In this document: piece after piece, positions 1 through 7,780 of the stretch
Numbering within the stretch: position 1 is the first letter of the stretch
How the letters are laid out: the number at the start of each line of letters is the position of its first letter
Origin: Paenibacillus allorhizosphaerae
Lineage (GTDB): Bacteria; Bacillota; Bacilli; Paenibacillales; NBRC-103111
Reading direction: 5' to 3'
Length of the DNA stretch: 64,000 bases
Assembly (NCBI RefSeq): GCF_910594985.1
Contig: NZ_CAJVCE010000008.1
Location: 257,163 to 321,162 of the forward strand
Notes under the pieces: model-generated
What the model was told of the DNA's origin: nothing
Seen by the model: only the letters and a program-made list of their open reading frames with translations
The model's database searches: none
Translations under genes and position numbers: made by a program

Positions 1-575
1 TTCCAGGGATGGTGCAGGACGGCCAAAAGCTGCCTGCGGGGAGCAATCATTTCGTCAAAGACTTGCAAATGGCGATGTATTTGAATTGGATCCCCGATAC
101 CGTAGGTTTCATTCAGCAATCGGCGGCCCAGATGAACTACGACCTTGTCGGCGCTCCGGCGTTCAAGGAAAAACCGGGGATTACGATCGATCACGGCGCG
201 CAGATGATGGTCGTGTCCAAGTCGTCGCAGCATAAAGAAGAGGCTTTTCAAGCCATTCAGCTGTTCGCTTCACCAGACGTGCAAAATATAATGAACCGAA
301 AAAGCCGCCTGACCGTACTGGCCGACGAATCGCTTACCAAGCAGTTTTTGGCCGACGTTGAGGTGACGAAAGGAAAAAACATCCAAGGCGCATTAAAAGT
401 CAAATCGGCTAAAATGGCGCCGCCGAATCCATATCATGTCATCGTTGCGGGGAAAGTCAATGCGGCGGCTGAGACGTTCGCTACCGGGGCGAAGGACATC
501 AATACGGTTCTCCGGGAAACGCAGGAGGAATCGGATAAAGCCATAGAACAAGAGCTGGCCAAGAAAAAGAAATAG
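1..575 (+). CDS. Sugar ABC transporter substrate-binding lipoprotein, C-terminal part (5' end outside window)
   Basis: The reading frame is open to the left edge, so this is the last ~190 residues of a longer protein. It resembles the C-terminal lobe of family-1 extracellular solute-binding proteins: a stretch on re-optimising for uptake (residues SSQHKEEAFQAIQLF) and a C-terminal helix beginning KDINTVLRETQEESDK. The same C-terminal signature (D-[IVL]-N-T-x-[LF]-R-x-x-[EQ]) recurs in the four other binding proteins of this window, so they are paralogs. The intact protein would sit lipid-anchored outside the membrane and hand an oligosaccharide to an ABC permease. The ligand cannot be told from the sequence. 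It converges on the GntR-type regulator at 661-1809, with a hairpin between the two stops. Family call is secure; substrate is unknown. Confidence 0.88.
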   Translation, partial: PGMVQDGQKLPAGSNHFVKDLQMAMYLNWIPDTVGFIQQSAAQMNYDLVGAPAFKEKPGITIDHGAQMMVVSKSSQHKEEAFQAIQLFASPDVQNIMNRKSRLTVLADESLTKQFLADVEVTKGKNIQGALKVKSAKMAPPNPYHVIVAGKVNAAAETFATGAKDINTVLRETQEESDKAIEQELAKKKK

Positions 576-632
576 GCTCCCGCCGGAGCTGCTTATGCAT
601 AGGTCCCGGCAGCGGAGTTTCCATCGTGAAAT

Positions 633-658
633 GGCCGGCAGCGCAACAGCTGCCGGCC
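633..658. terminator. Hairpin between convergent genes, probable bidirectional terminator
   Basis: A perfect 10-bp stem (GGCCGGCAGC / GCTGCCGGCC) with a 6-base loop lies between the stop at 575 and the convergent stop at 661. There is no long T-run on either strand, so it may end transcription only partly. Confidence 0.55.
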
Positions 659-660
659 GA

Positions 661-1809
661 TTATTGCGCTTCAATGCCAGACGCGGAAGCTGGTATGGAA
701 GCGGGGCCGGCGGCGCTTGCCGTCGAGCTTCGGATGACGAGCGTATTGGGAAGCACGACGTTGCGGCGGTCCTGCGTCGGATCCTGTATGAGCGACAGCA
801 CCAGCTTGGCCGATTCCTTGCCCATCGCTTTCTCGTTCTGGTTCATGAACGTAAGCGGAACTTCAAACAAATCGGATTGCTCGCTGTTGTCGAAGCAGAC
901 GATGGACAACTGTTCCGGAACGCGAATCTTCAAGAAATCGGCCGCTTTTTTGGCCATTTGGCCGATCGTTGCGTTCGTCGCGACGATCGCTTGCACATCC
1001 GGGTTATCGGCCAAATAGGTTTTGATCTGTTCGACCGGGCTCGCGGCGTTCAAACTTAGACGCAGCCGGTAGTCGATGTAGAGCCCGGAATCGCTGAGCG
1101 CCCGTTCGTAGCCGTGCAAGCGGTCCTCGATGCTTGTCGTGCCAGCAACGGCCGTGCTGATAAAGCTGATTTTCGTGTGTCCGAGCCGGGTTAAGTGCAT
1201 TGTCGCTTCATATGCTCCGGTGTAGTTGTCCGAGCTTACGCTGTTCGTATCGAGTCCGCGCAAATACCGGTCCACAATGACAAGCGGAAAATGATTCAGC
1301 GTCAGCTTCAATATTTCTTCATTGAATGTCTCGCCTTCCACCGGGTAAATGATAATGCCTTTTACGCCAAGCCCAGTGAGTTCTTTCAATATTTTGTTTT
1401 CCAAAGGCTGCGAATCGTGGGTAAGCCGGAATACGAGGTGATAGCCATGATGGGACAGCTCTTCTTCGATTCCGGCCATCAGGTTGGCAGTGAACAAATT
1501 GTTCAAGCGTGGCATCAGGAAAGCGACAAGCGATCCGCCGCCGGTCTCCTGCTGTTCGTACGTGATCCATTGCTCTGACGCACCGTCGGCGATATAGGAA
1601 CCTCTCCCCTGGATTCTGTAGATGAGACCTTGTTTCACGATATCGGCCATCGCGTTTTTGACCGTTATCCGGCTTACTTGGAATTGTTCCGCGAGTTCGT
1701 TCTCCGACGGAAGCTTGTCTCCCGGTTTCCAAATGCCTTTGTTCATCTGGTCTAAAATGTAATTTTTTAATTGGATATACATGGGGACCCTTTTTGGGGC
1801 TTGGGACAT
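661..1809 (-). CDS. GntR-type DNA-binding domain fused to LacI-like sugar sensor (AraR-like regulator)
   Basis: 382 residues. The first ~70 residues form a GntR winged helix (YIQLKNYILDQMNKGIWKPG, then LPSENELAEQFQVSRITVK). From about residue 85 the protein follows the periplasmic-binding-protein fold of LacI-type sensors (VAFLMPRLNNLFTANLMAGI; IVDRYLRGLDTNSVSSDN; LGHTKISFIS; IVCFDNSE). This GntR plus LacI-sensor layout is the one known from the arabinose repressor AraR, so a sugar-responsive repressor is likely. The start is an ATG preceded by AAGGAG at ten bases. It is divergent from the GH38 mannosidase gene at 1930 and shares a 120-bp intergenic region with three ATACAA/TTGTAT half-sites, so it probably controls that gene and itself. 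The effector is inferred, not shown. Confidence 0.9.
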   Translation of the reverse strand: MSQAPKRVPMYIQLKNYILDQMNKGIWKPGDKLPSENELAEQFQVSRITVKNAMADIVKQGLIYRIQGRGSYIADGASEQWITYEQQETGGGSLVAFLMPRLNNLFTANLMAGIEEELSHHGYHLVFRLTHDSQPLENKILKELTGLGVKGIIIYPVEGETFNEEILKLTLNHFPLVIVDRYLRGLDTNSVSSDNYTGAYEATMHLTRLGHTKISFISTAVAGTTSIEDRLHGYERALSDSGLYIDYRLRLSLNAASPVEQIKTYLADNPDVQAIVATNATIGQMAKKAADFLKIRVPEQLSIVCFDNSEQSDLFEVPLTFMNQNEKAMGKESAKLVLSLIQDPTQDRRNVVLPNTLVIRSSTASAAGPASIPASASGIEAQ

Positions 1810-1823
1810 GATGGTGTTTCTCC

Positions 1824-1906
1824 TTGTATTTTAATTTATAACAAATATACAACCAAATGTCGCATTCGTAAAGTGACCCAGCCGAAATAAAGAAACAAAG
1901 ATACAA
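1824..1906. promoter_or_regulatory. Divergent control region with three TTGTAT/ATACAA half-sites
   Basis: Between the divergent regulator and mannosidase genes are TTGTAT at 1824-1829, ATACAA at 1847-1852 and ATACAA at 1901-1906. The first two form an inverted pair 17 bases apart. AraR-type operators are built from TTGTAC-like half-sites, so these are candidate operators. Spacing is wider than in a classical 16-bp AraR box, which keeps the call tentative. Confidence 0.35.
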
Positions 1907-1929
1907 CTTTGACAAAAGGAGTGGAATTC

Positions 1930-4644
1930 ATGACAGTACAAAAGACAGCCCATGTCATATCGCATTCGCACTGGGATCGGGAATGGTATTTGCCATTCGA
2001 GAAGCATCGCGTACGGCTGGTCGAATTGATGGATGCATTGATTGAGTTGTTGGAGAACGATCCGGAGTTTCGAAGCTTCCATCTCGACGGGCAGACGATC
2101 GTGTTGGAAGATTATTTGCAAATCCGACCTGACAAGCAAGAGATCGTTACGCGGATGGTTCGCGAGGGCAAGCTTCATATCGGCCCGTGGTACATATTGC
2201 AGGATGAATTTTTGACCAGCAGCGAGGCGAATATACGCAACCTGCTCATCGGCCATTCCGACGCCCGCAAATTCGGCGCAATTAGCAAATTGGGGTATTT
2301 CCCCGATTCGTTCGGCAATATGGGGCAAGCCCCGCAAATCTTATTGCAAGCAGGCATCGATACGGCGGTATTCGGCAGAGGGGTAAAACCCGTCGGTTTG
2401 AATAATGAGGCGAAGGGGGACTACGAATCCGCGTTCTCGGAAATGAACTGGCAAGCTCCCGACGGTTCCGCCGTCCTCGGCATTTTGTTCGCCAATTGGT
2501 ATAACAACGGCATGGAAATCCCGGTCACTCCGGATGAGTCAGCGGCTTATTGGGCGCGGAAAATGGCGGATGCGGAGAAGTATGCTTCATCGCCGCATCT
2601 TCTATTCATGAACGGCTGCGATCACCAGCCAGTCCAGACGAATTTATCGGAAGCGCTTCGCACGGCGAGAAGCTTATACCCGGATGTGCGGTTCGTTCAT
2701 TCCAATTTCGACGATTACGTTGCGCAAGTGAAGGCGGCCTTGCCTTCCAATCTTTCGACCATTCGCGGAGAATTAAGGAGCCAGCGGACGAACGGTTGGT
2801 GGACGCTGGTCAATACCGCCTCTGCACGGGTGTATTTGAAGCAGGCGAATCAGCGGGTCCAGACGCAATTGGAGAAAGTAGCCGAGCCTTTAGCCGTATT
2901 CGCGATGTTGACAGGTCATGCGTATCCCGAGCATTTGCTTGCTTATGCGTGGAAAACATTGATGCAAAATCATCCGCACGACAGCATTTGCGGCTGCAGC
3001 GTGGATGAAGTGCACCGCGAAATGATGACGAGATTCGATAAAAGCCATCAAGTCGCCGAGCAGGTCGCCGCCGATAGTTTGCAAGCTATCGTCTCGCATA
3101 TCGACACTCAAGCGGTATTTGATCCATCGTCTCTTCCTTTCACTGTATTTAATACGTCGGGTAGGGCCCGCACCGGGGTCGTCAGTATTGTACTCGAAGT
3201 CAAACGGCTTCCGTTTGCCGGAGGGAAGCGAAAACAAGTCATCGGCGAGTTGAAGGAACTGTCTCTGGATGGCTTTGTCGTAAAGGATGCAAGCGGCAAC
3301 AAGCGTGACGCCGAGGTAGAAGATTTAGGCGTGACGTTCGGATACGAGCTGCCGAAGGACCGGTTTCGTCAGCCGTATATGGCGCGTTCCGTTCGCGTTA
3401 ACTTTCTGGCGCAATGCGTGCCGGGGTTAGGTTACCGGACATTCGCCTTATGCCGGGACGATTCCGTAAGCGCCGCACCGGATCGACCGCTTCCGCCGGC
3501 AGAAGGGCGGAGGATGGAAAACGAATATTTGACGGTTACGATCGCGGATGACGGGACGTACGGGATTGCCGATAAACGAAATGGCGGCGATTTTACCGGC
3601 CTTGGCACATACGAGAATGTAGGCGACGTGGGCAACGAATATATATTTCGGGCGCCAGACGGCGACGTCCCGCTGACGACGCGCGGGATGCCCGCCGACA
3701 TTCGCGTCGAGGAGCATACGTCGTTCCGCACCGTGATCGCGATAGTTCATCGCTGGGACATTCCCGCAAGCGGCGATGACACGCTGGCGCGGGAAATCGC
3801 CGAATTCGTGCCGTTTCTGGAGCGGAAGGCGCAGCGTAGCGAGCGGACCGTACCGCTTACGATCACGACGCGTCTCACCTTGGAGCAGGGCGTCCCGCAG
3901 CTTAAGGTGCAAACGAGCTTGAGGAACGAGGCCAAGGACCACCGGCTGCGGGTGCTGTTTCCGACGCAAGTTCATTCGCCCGTTCATTATGCGGATTCCG
4001 TCTTTGAAGCGGCGGAGCGGGAGACGAACCCGGCGCCGACATGGGCGAATCCGAGCAACTGCCAGCATATGCAAACGTTCGTCAACGTAAGAGACGAAGT
4101 CCGCGGACTTACCGTCAGTACGCTTGGGCTGAACGAGTACGAAATATTACGCGACGGCCAGGGGACGATTGCCGTTACTTTACTGCGAGCGGTTCGCGAG
4201 CTGGGTGATTGGGGAGTGTTCCACACACCGGAGGCGCAATGCCTTGGTGAACATACATTCGAATATGTGTTAATTCCTCACGGCACGGGCCAAGACATTG
4301 AACAATCGTACGCAGCCGCCTATCAAGCACAAATACCGTGGACGGCGGTGCAAGGGTCGGTGCAACCCGGAAGCTTGCCGGCCGAGCACGAGTTCATTCG
4401 CTGGTCAGGCGATGGGCTTGCGTTATCCGCCGTCAAGCGGAACGGGTCATCGGAAGACGTGACGATGCGTTGGTTTAACATGACGAAGCGACCTGCGCAG
4501 CTGCGGGTGGAGCAGGTGCACGGAGCAGGCGGAGCATTGTACCGAAGCAACGTCTTGGAAGAGGAAGGAAGCGGTATCGGACACGGCGAGTGGATCGCGA
4601 TACGTCCGGCGGAGATCGTAACCATCGGAGGAAAACGGCCGTAA
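1930..4644 (+). CDS. Alpha-mannosidase, glycoside hydrolase family 38
   Basis: 904 residues from the ATG at 1930, which has AAAGGAG eight bases upstream; an in-frame TTG at 1909 lies before that site and is rejected. The N-terminus carries the GH38 signature HVISHSHWDREWY (zinc-binding histidine and aspartate) and the nucleophile region GYFPDSFGNMGQ with the catalytic Asp near residue 126. Further conserved pieces are LLFMNGCDHQP and LMQNHPHDSICGCS, both usual in bacterial GH38 enzymes of the MngB type, followed by C-terminal beta-sandwich domains. There is no signal peptide, so the enzyme should act in the cytoplasm on imported mannosides or mannosyl oligosaccharides, perhaps phosphorylated ones. 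It is divergent from the GntR/LacI regulator, which probably controls it. A second, distantly related GH38 enzyme is at 33738-36881. Confidence 0.93.
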   Translation: MTVQKTAHVISHSHWDREWYLPFEKHRVRLVELMDALIELLENDPEFRSFHLDGQTIVLEDYLQIRPDKQEIVTRMVREGKLHIGPWYILQDEFLTSSEANIRNLLIGHSDARKFGAISKLGYFPDSFGNMGQAPQILLQAGIDTAVFGRGVKPVGLNNEAKGDYESAFSEMNWQAPDGSAVLGILFANWYNNGMEIPVTPDESAAYWARKMADAEKYASSPHLLFMNGCDHQPVQTNLSEALRTARSLYPDVRFVHSNFDDYVAQVKAALPSNLSTIRGELRSQRTNGWWTLVNTASARVYLKQANQRVQTQLEKVAEPLAVFAMLTGHAYPEHLLAYAWKTLMQNHPHDSICGCSVDEVHREMMTRFDKSHQVAEQVAADSLQAIVSHIDTQAVFDPSSLPFTVFNTSGRARTGVVSIVLEVKRLPFAGGKRKQVIGELKELSLDGFVVKDASGNKRDAEVEDLGVTFGYELPKDRFRQPYMARSVRVNFLAQCVPGLGYRTFALCRDDSVSAAPDRPLPPAEGRRMENEYLTVTIADDGTYGIADKRNGGDFTGLGTYENVGDVGNEYIFRAPDGDVPLTTRGMPADIRVEEHTSFRTVIAIVHRWDIPASGDDTLAREIAEFVPFLERKAQRSERTVPLTITTRLTLEQGVPQLKVQTSLRNEAKDHRLRVLFPTQVHSPVHYADSVFEAAERETNPAPTWANPSNCQHMQTFVNVRDEVRGLTVSTLGLNEYEILRDGQGTIAVTLLRAVRELGDWGVFHTPEAQCLGEHTFEYVLIPHGTGQDIEQSYAAAYQAQIPWTAVQGSVQPGSLPAEHEFIRWSGDGLALSAVKRNGSSEDVTMRWFNMTKRPAQLRVEQVHGAGGALYRSNVLEEEGSGIGHGEWIAIRPAEIVTIGGKRP

Positions 4645-4742
4645 CGCCACCGCTACGAAAGGAAAGTAAAAAAACGACGATCAGTGTTCGGGAATCTTTC
4701 GGATGCTCAGAAAGACCGCATATGCGGGATGAATTCCTACGA

Positions 4743-4773
4743 ACGGCCCACGCAGCAGCGGAGGGCTGTTTTT
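4743..4773 (+). terminator. Weak rho-independent terminator candidate after the mannosidase gene
   Basis: ACGGCCC and GGGCTGT pair (one G-U) across a 13-base loop and are followed by TTTTT. It lies about 100 bases past the mannosidase stop; the rest of 4645-4837 shows no gene. Confidence 0.4.
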
Positions 4774-4837
4774 GCGTTCTCGTCAAAAGCGTAAGACGAT
4801 ATACCTAAAATTATGGTGCTTAAGACATTAATTATTC

Positions 4838-4867
4838 TTTACATATGACAATCTGTCATGTTAGAAT
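4838..4867 (+). promoter_or_regulatory. Promoter of the TetR-type gene with a palindromic operator in its spacer
   Basis: TTTACA (4838-4843) and TAGAAT (4862-4867) are separated by 18 bases. The spacer contains a perfect inverted repeat, ATGACA-atc-TGTCAT (4845-4859). A palindrome between -35 and -10 upstream of a TetR-family gene is the classical arrangement for autorepression, so this is a good candidate for the binding site of the product of 4927-5469. Confidence 0.65.
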
Positions 4868-4926
4868 GATGCTGAAATATATCGAATAATGTCGAATGAT
4901 GGTGTAAATCGGAAGGCGGCAGCTCT

Positions 4927-5469
4927 ATGGATCGGCGCAATCAAATATTGGACACCGCAACGTATCTTTTTACACAGTTCGGTTATGAGCAAATCAGCAT
5001 CCAGGACATTAATCGAGCGTGCGGCATCGCCAGAGGAACATTCTATTTGTATTTTAATAATAAAGACGATCTGCTGAATCAAATTCTTTCGAGGACGTTA
5101 ACGGAAGTATTGAATGAGATCGTCAACCAAATGGACCCCCTTGTGGCCATGCCCGATCTCGATCGTGAAATCGCTTTCATTGCCGAGGCTGCATTTTCAT
5201 ATTTTAAAGAAAAGACGGAGCTGTTGAAGCTTGTCGCACGATCCCGCGAATTCAACATACCCGTCCTTGAAAACGACGAGCTGCTCCGCTTTTTTACGGC
5301 AAGATATGCACCTTATCTCCGTTTTCGCGGATTGGCGGATTCGGAAATAGAATCTTATATTACGATAAAATTATTAAGCATTTACAACCTCGTTGCGTTT
5401 GTCGTCATTAAGCATCCGGAAAAAACGGAACAGTATTTGAAGCTGTTGAAGATGGCACCGATCTCCTGA
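4927..5469 (+). CDS. TetR/AcrR family transcriptional regulator
   Basis: 180 residues. The N-terminal ~50 residues are a TetR helix-turn-helix (ILDTATYLFTQFGYEQISI, then IARGTFYLYFNNKDDLL), and the remainder is an all-helical ligand and dimer domain with no family-specific signature. The promoter holds a palindrome that it may bind itself. It is followed in the same direction by the chemosensory genes mcp, cheW and cheA, but 260 bases separate it from mcp and a separate promoter is possible there, so co-regulation is an inference. The effector is unknown. Confidence 0.88.
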   Translation: MDRRNQILDTATYLFTQFGYEQISIQDINRACGIARGTFYLYFNNKDDLLNQILSRTLTEVLNEIVNQMDPLVAMPDLDREIAFIAEAAFSYFKEKTELLKLVARSREFNIPVLENDELLRFFTARYAPYLRFRGLADSEIESYITIKLLSIYNLVAFVVIKHPEKTEQYLKLLKMAPIS

Positions 5470-5580
5470 AGCAGGCGATGGCCTACTGACTGAAGGCCAT
5501 AGGCTAGTTGTCCAGCGCCACGGAGAAATATATAGATGCTGAACTGTCCTTAAGATGGTTTGTGGCACAGTTTCATTTTA

Positions 5581-5606
5581 CAAAGGGGGTAAGAAACAGC
5601 CGAGAG
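5581..5606 (+). promoter_or_regulatory. Sigma-D-like (motility sigma) promoter candidate before the MCP gene
   Basis: CAAA (5581-5584), 14 bases, then GCCGAGAG (5599-5606) approximates the motility consensus TAAA-N15-GCCGATAT. It sits 124 bases before the MCP start. Two deviations in the -10 element and the short spacer make this tentative. A hairpin (ATGGCCT/AGGCCAT, 5478-5500) lies just upstream, after the TetR gene, without a T-run. Confidence 0.35.
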
Positions 5607-5729
5607 ATTTTTTGCAGGGGCGTTTTCCTTGGATTCAGAGAAATTGCTCGAAGGCTACAAACAAGGTGTGAACAAACGGCAGCACTTTTTATGAATTTGT
5701 ATTATAAAATCCAAGGGAGGATTATCAAG

Positions 5730-7322
5730 ATGAAATGGTTCTTGAACTTGAAAACTTCTGCTAAATTGATCTCCGCTTTCTTACTCATTTCGCTCCTATT
5801 GGCGGGAGTCGGGATTTATGCACTGCAGAACATGGGTGACCTAAACAGCAACTCAAAAGAAATGTATAATAATAACCTCATCTCCGTCAGAGACTTGTCG
5901 GCCGTTCAAATCAACTATGAAAAACTGAAAGTGCGGCTGCGGGACATTGCAATCGCTCCTACCAAAGAAGACAAGGATGCGATTGCCAAACAAATTCCCG
6001 GTTTGCGGCAAGACATGACGGACAAGATGAATACTTACCGTAATACGACCATTACGAAAGAGGAGCAGGAGCTTCTAAAAGTTTACGATGCGGAATGGCC
6101 TGCGTATCAGAAACTTTTTGACACGGCCGTACAGCTTGCTTACGCATATCAAAGTAACCAAATCGAGTTTGTCAAGTTCGAGGAAGGCCCGTTGACCGAA
6201 ACGGAGAACAAATACAGAGACAGCCTCGTGAAGCTGATTCAGATTAACGTAAAGCTTGCGGGCGAACAAAATGAACACTCTTTCAATACATATAAAGAGG
6301 CTCGCTCGACGACCATTACCATCGTTATCATCGCAGTCTTGTTCAGCATTATTCTCGGCTATGCGATTGCGCAATCGATTGCTCGTCCGCTCGGTAAAAT
6401 GGTTGCCGTCGTGGCCAAAGTGGCGGAAGGCGACTTGCGGGAGAAATCGGATATCGATACGAAAGATGAAGTCGGCGTTCTTTCCCAATCGATTAACCAA
6501 ATGGTTGACCAGCTGCGGGTCGTGGTCGGCGATATCGCCGAATCGTCCCAAAGCGTAGCTGCAGCCTCCGAACAAATATCTGCCAGCACGGAGGAGATTG
6601 CGAGCGGCAGCACAAGTCAGGCGCAATCGGCTTCCATGATTGCCGAGCTATTCAAGGAACTGTCCGTTGCCATCAATACGGTTGCCGAAAGCGCAGAAGA
6701 GGCGGCGGAGCTTGCGAACGATACGATGAAAACCGCCAGTCAAGGCGATAAAGTCGTCAAAGCATCGATCGAAGCAATGCAAGGCGTGAATCAGACAATG
6801 TCCCGCCTGGAGGAAGATTCCAACAAGATCGGCGACATTATCGAGGTGATTGACGATATTGCCGAGCAGACGAACTTGCTGGCGTTAAATGCCGCGATCG
6901 AGGCGGCTCGGGCAGGAGAACAGGGCAGAGGGTTTGCCGTCGTTGCCGATGAAGTAAGGAAGCTGGCCGAACGTAGCAGCGAGGCGACAAAAGAAATTAC
7001 ATCCATTATTAAAGTGATGCAGGAGAACACCAAGCAAAGCGTGTCGGCCGTCTTGGAGAGCATGAAGCAATCGACCCAGACCGGGGAGGCGTTCAACGGC
7101 ATCATTCAAATGGTCAGCAATTCCACCGGCAAAGTGGGCGAAATCGCTGCAGCGTGCGAAGAAGAAACCGCGCAAGCTTCCGAAGTGATGCAATCGGTGG
7201 AATCGATCGCCGCAGCGAGCGAAGAGGCGGCAGCGGCATCGGAAGAAACGGCGAACACTTGCCAGTCGCTCGCACAAATGGCGGACAAACTGCAGGCTTC
7301 CGTATCGCGGTTCAAAATGTAA
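5730..7322 (+). CDS. Methyl-accepting chemotaxis protein
   Basis: 530 residues from the ATG at 5730, which has AAGGGAGG nine bases upstream; the frame extends further up but without a usable site. Membrane segments at about 13-35 and 190-212 enclose a ~155-residue extracytoplasmic helical sensor of the four-helix-bundle (4HB_MCP) type. A HAMP linker follows, then the cytoplasmic signalling domain with the conserved hairpin tip [19 protein letters not shown] and [18 protein letters not shown]. Flanking alanine/glutamate-rich stretches ([11 protein letters not shown]) look like methylation helices. There is no C-terminal pentapeptide tether. It is followed 18 bases later by cheW and then cheA, so the three probably form one receptor array. 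The ligand is unknown. Confidence 0.94.
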   Translation: MKWFLNLKTSAKLISAFLLISLLLAGVGIYALQNMGDLNSNSKEMYNNNLISVRDLSAVQINYEKLKVRLRDIAIAPTKEDKDAIAKQIPGLRQDMTDKMNTYRNTTITKEEQELLKVYDAEWPAYQKLFDTAVQLAYAYQSNQIEFVKFEEGPLTETENKYRDSLVKLIQINVKLAGEQNEHSFNTYKEARSTTITIVIIAVLFSIILGYAIAQSIARPLGKMVAVVAKVAEGDLREKSDIDTKDEVGVLSQSINQMVDQLRVVVGDIAESSQSVAAASEQISASTEEIASGSTSQAQSASMIAELFKELSVAINTVAESAEEAAELANDTMKTASQGDKVVKASIEAMQGVNQTMSRLEEDSNKIGDIIEVIDDIAEQTNLLALNAAIEAARAGEQGRGFAVVADEVRKLAERSSEATKEITSIIKVMQENTKQSVSAVLESMKQSTQTGEAFNGIIQMVSNSTGKVGEIAAACEEETAQASEVMQSVESIAAASEEAAAASEETANTCQSLAQMADKLQASVSRFKM

Positions 7323-7340
7323 GGAGCAGGAGGGATACGC

Positions 7341-7775
7341 ATGCAGGGAACCGGTCTGGAACAATATATCGAATTTGGCATTGGAAACGAGCACTATGCA
7401 ATTCGCATTCAGGACATACACGAAATTATTAAGTTACAGGATATTACCGAAATCCCTAATGTGCTGCCTTATGTTCGGGGGGTTATCAATCTCCGGGGAA
7501 AGATCGTGCCTGTCATCAGTTTAAGGGGCTTATTCCGCCTAGAAGATCAACAATATACCAAACAAACCCGCATTATCGTCGTTCACCAAATGGAGGAGAA
7601 GATCGGCATCGTCGTCGATCGCGTGAATAAAGTGACGACCTTCTCGGACATTCAGTCCCCGCCGGAGCGAGTCGGGGGAAATGACGGCCATTTGTTTACG
7701 GGGATCGGACTCACGAAAAGCGGACTTGTCGGCATCTTAAAAATGGATGAAGTTTTACTTCACGAACAGGAGTGA
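7341..7775 (+). CDS. cheW: Chemotaxis coupling protein CheW
   Basis: 144 residues, essentially one CheW domain: GIGNEHYAIRIQDIHEII, then the conserved NVLPYVRGVINLRGKIVPVI and IVVHQMEEKIGIVVDRV. CheW bridges receptor tips to the CheA P5 domain. The gene sits 18 bases after the MCP gene and six bases before the preferred cheA start, and the strong site AAGGAGCAGGAGG precedes its ATG. All this points to translation as one mRNA. Whether it serves only this receptor cannot be told. Confidence 0.95.
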   Translation: MQGTGLEQYIEFGIGNEHYAIRIQDIHEIIKLQDITEIPNVLPYVRGVINLRGKIVPVISLRGLFRLEDQQYTKQTRIIVVHQMEEKIGIVVDRVNKVTTFSDIQSPPERVGGNDGHLFTGIGLTKSGLVGILKMDEVLLHEQE

Positions 7776-7780
7776 CGTCC

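Noticed and set aside
5480..5729. Leader of the MCP gene considered as a c-di-GMP riboswitch
   Set aside because: The conserved GEMM core and tetraloop receptor are not present.
5508..5729. N-terminal extension of the MCP
   Set aside because: The extra residues are not a signal or membrane segment, and the strong ribosome site lies before ATG 5730.
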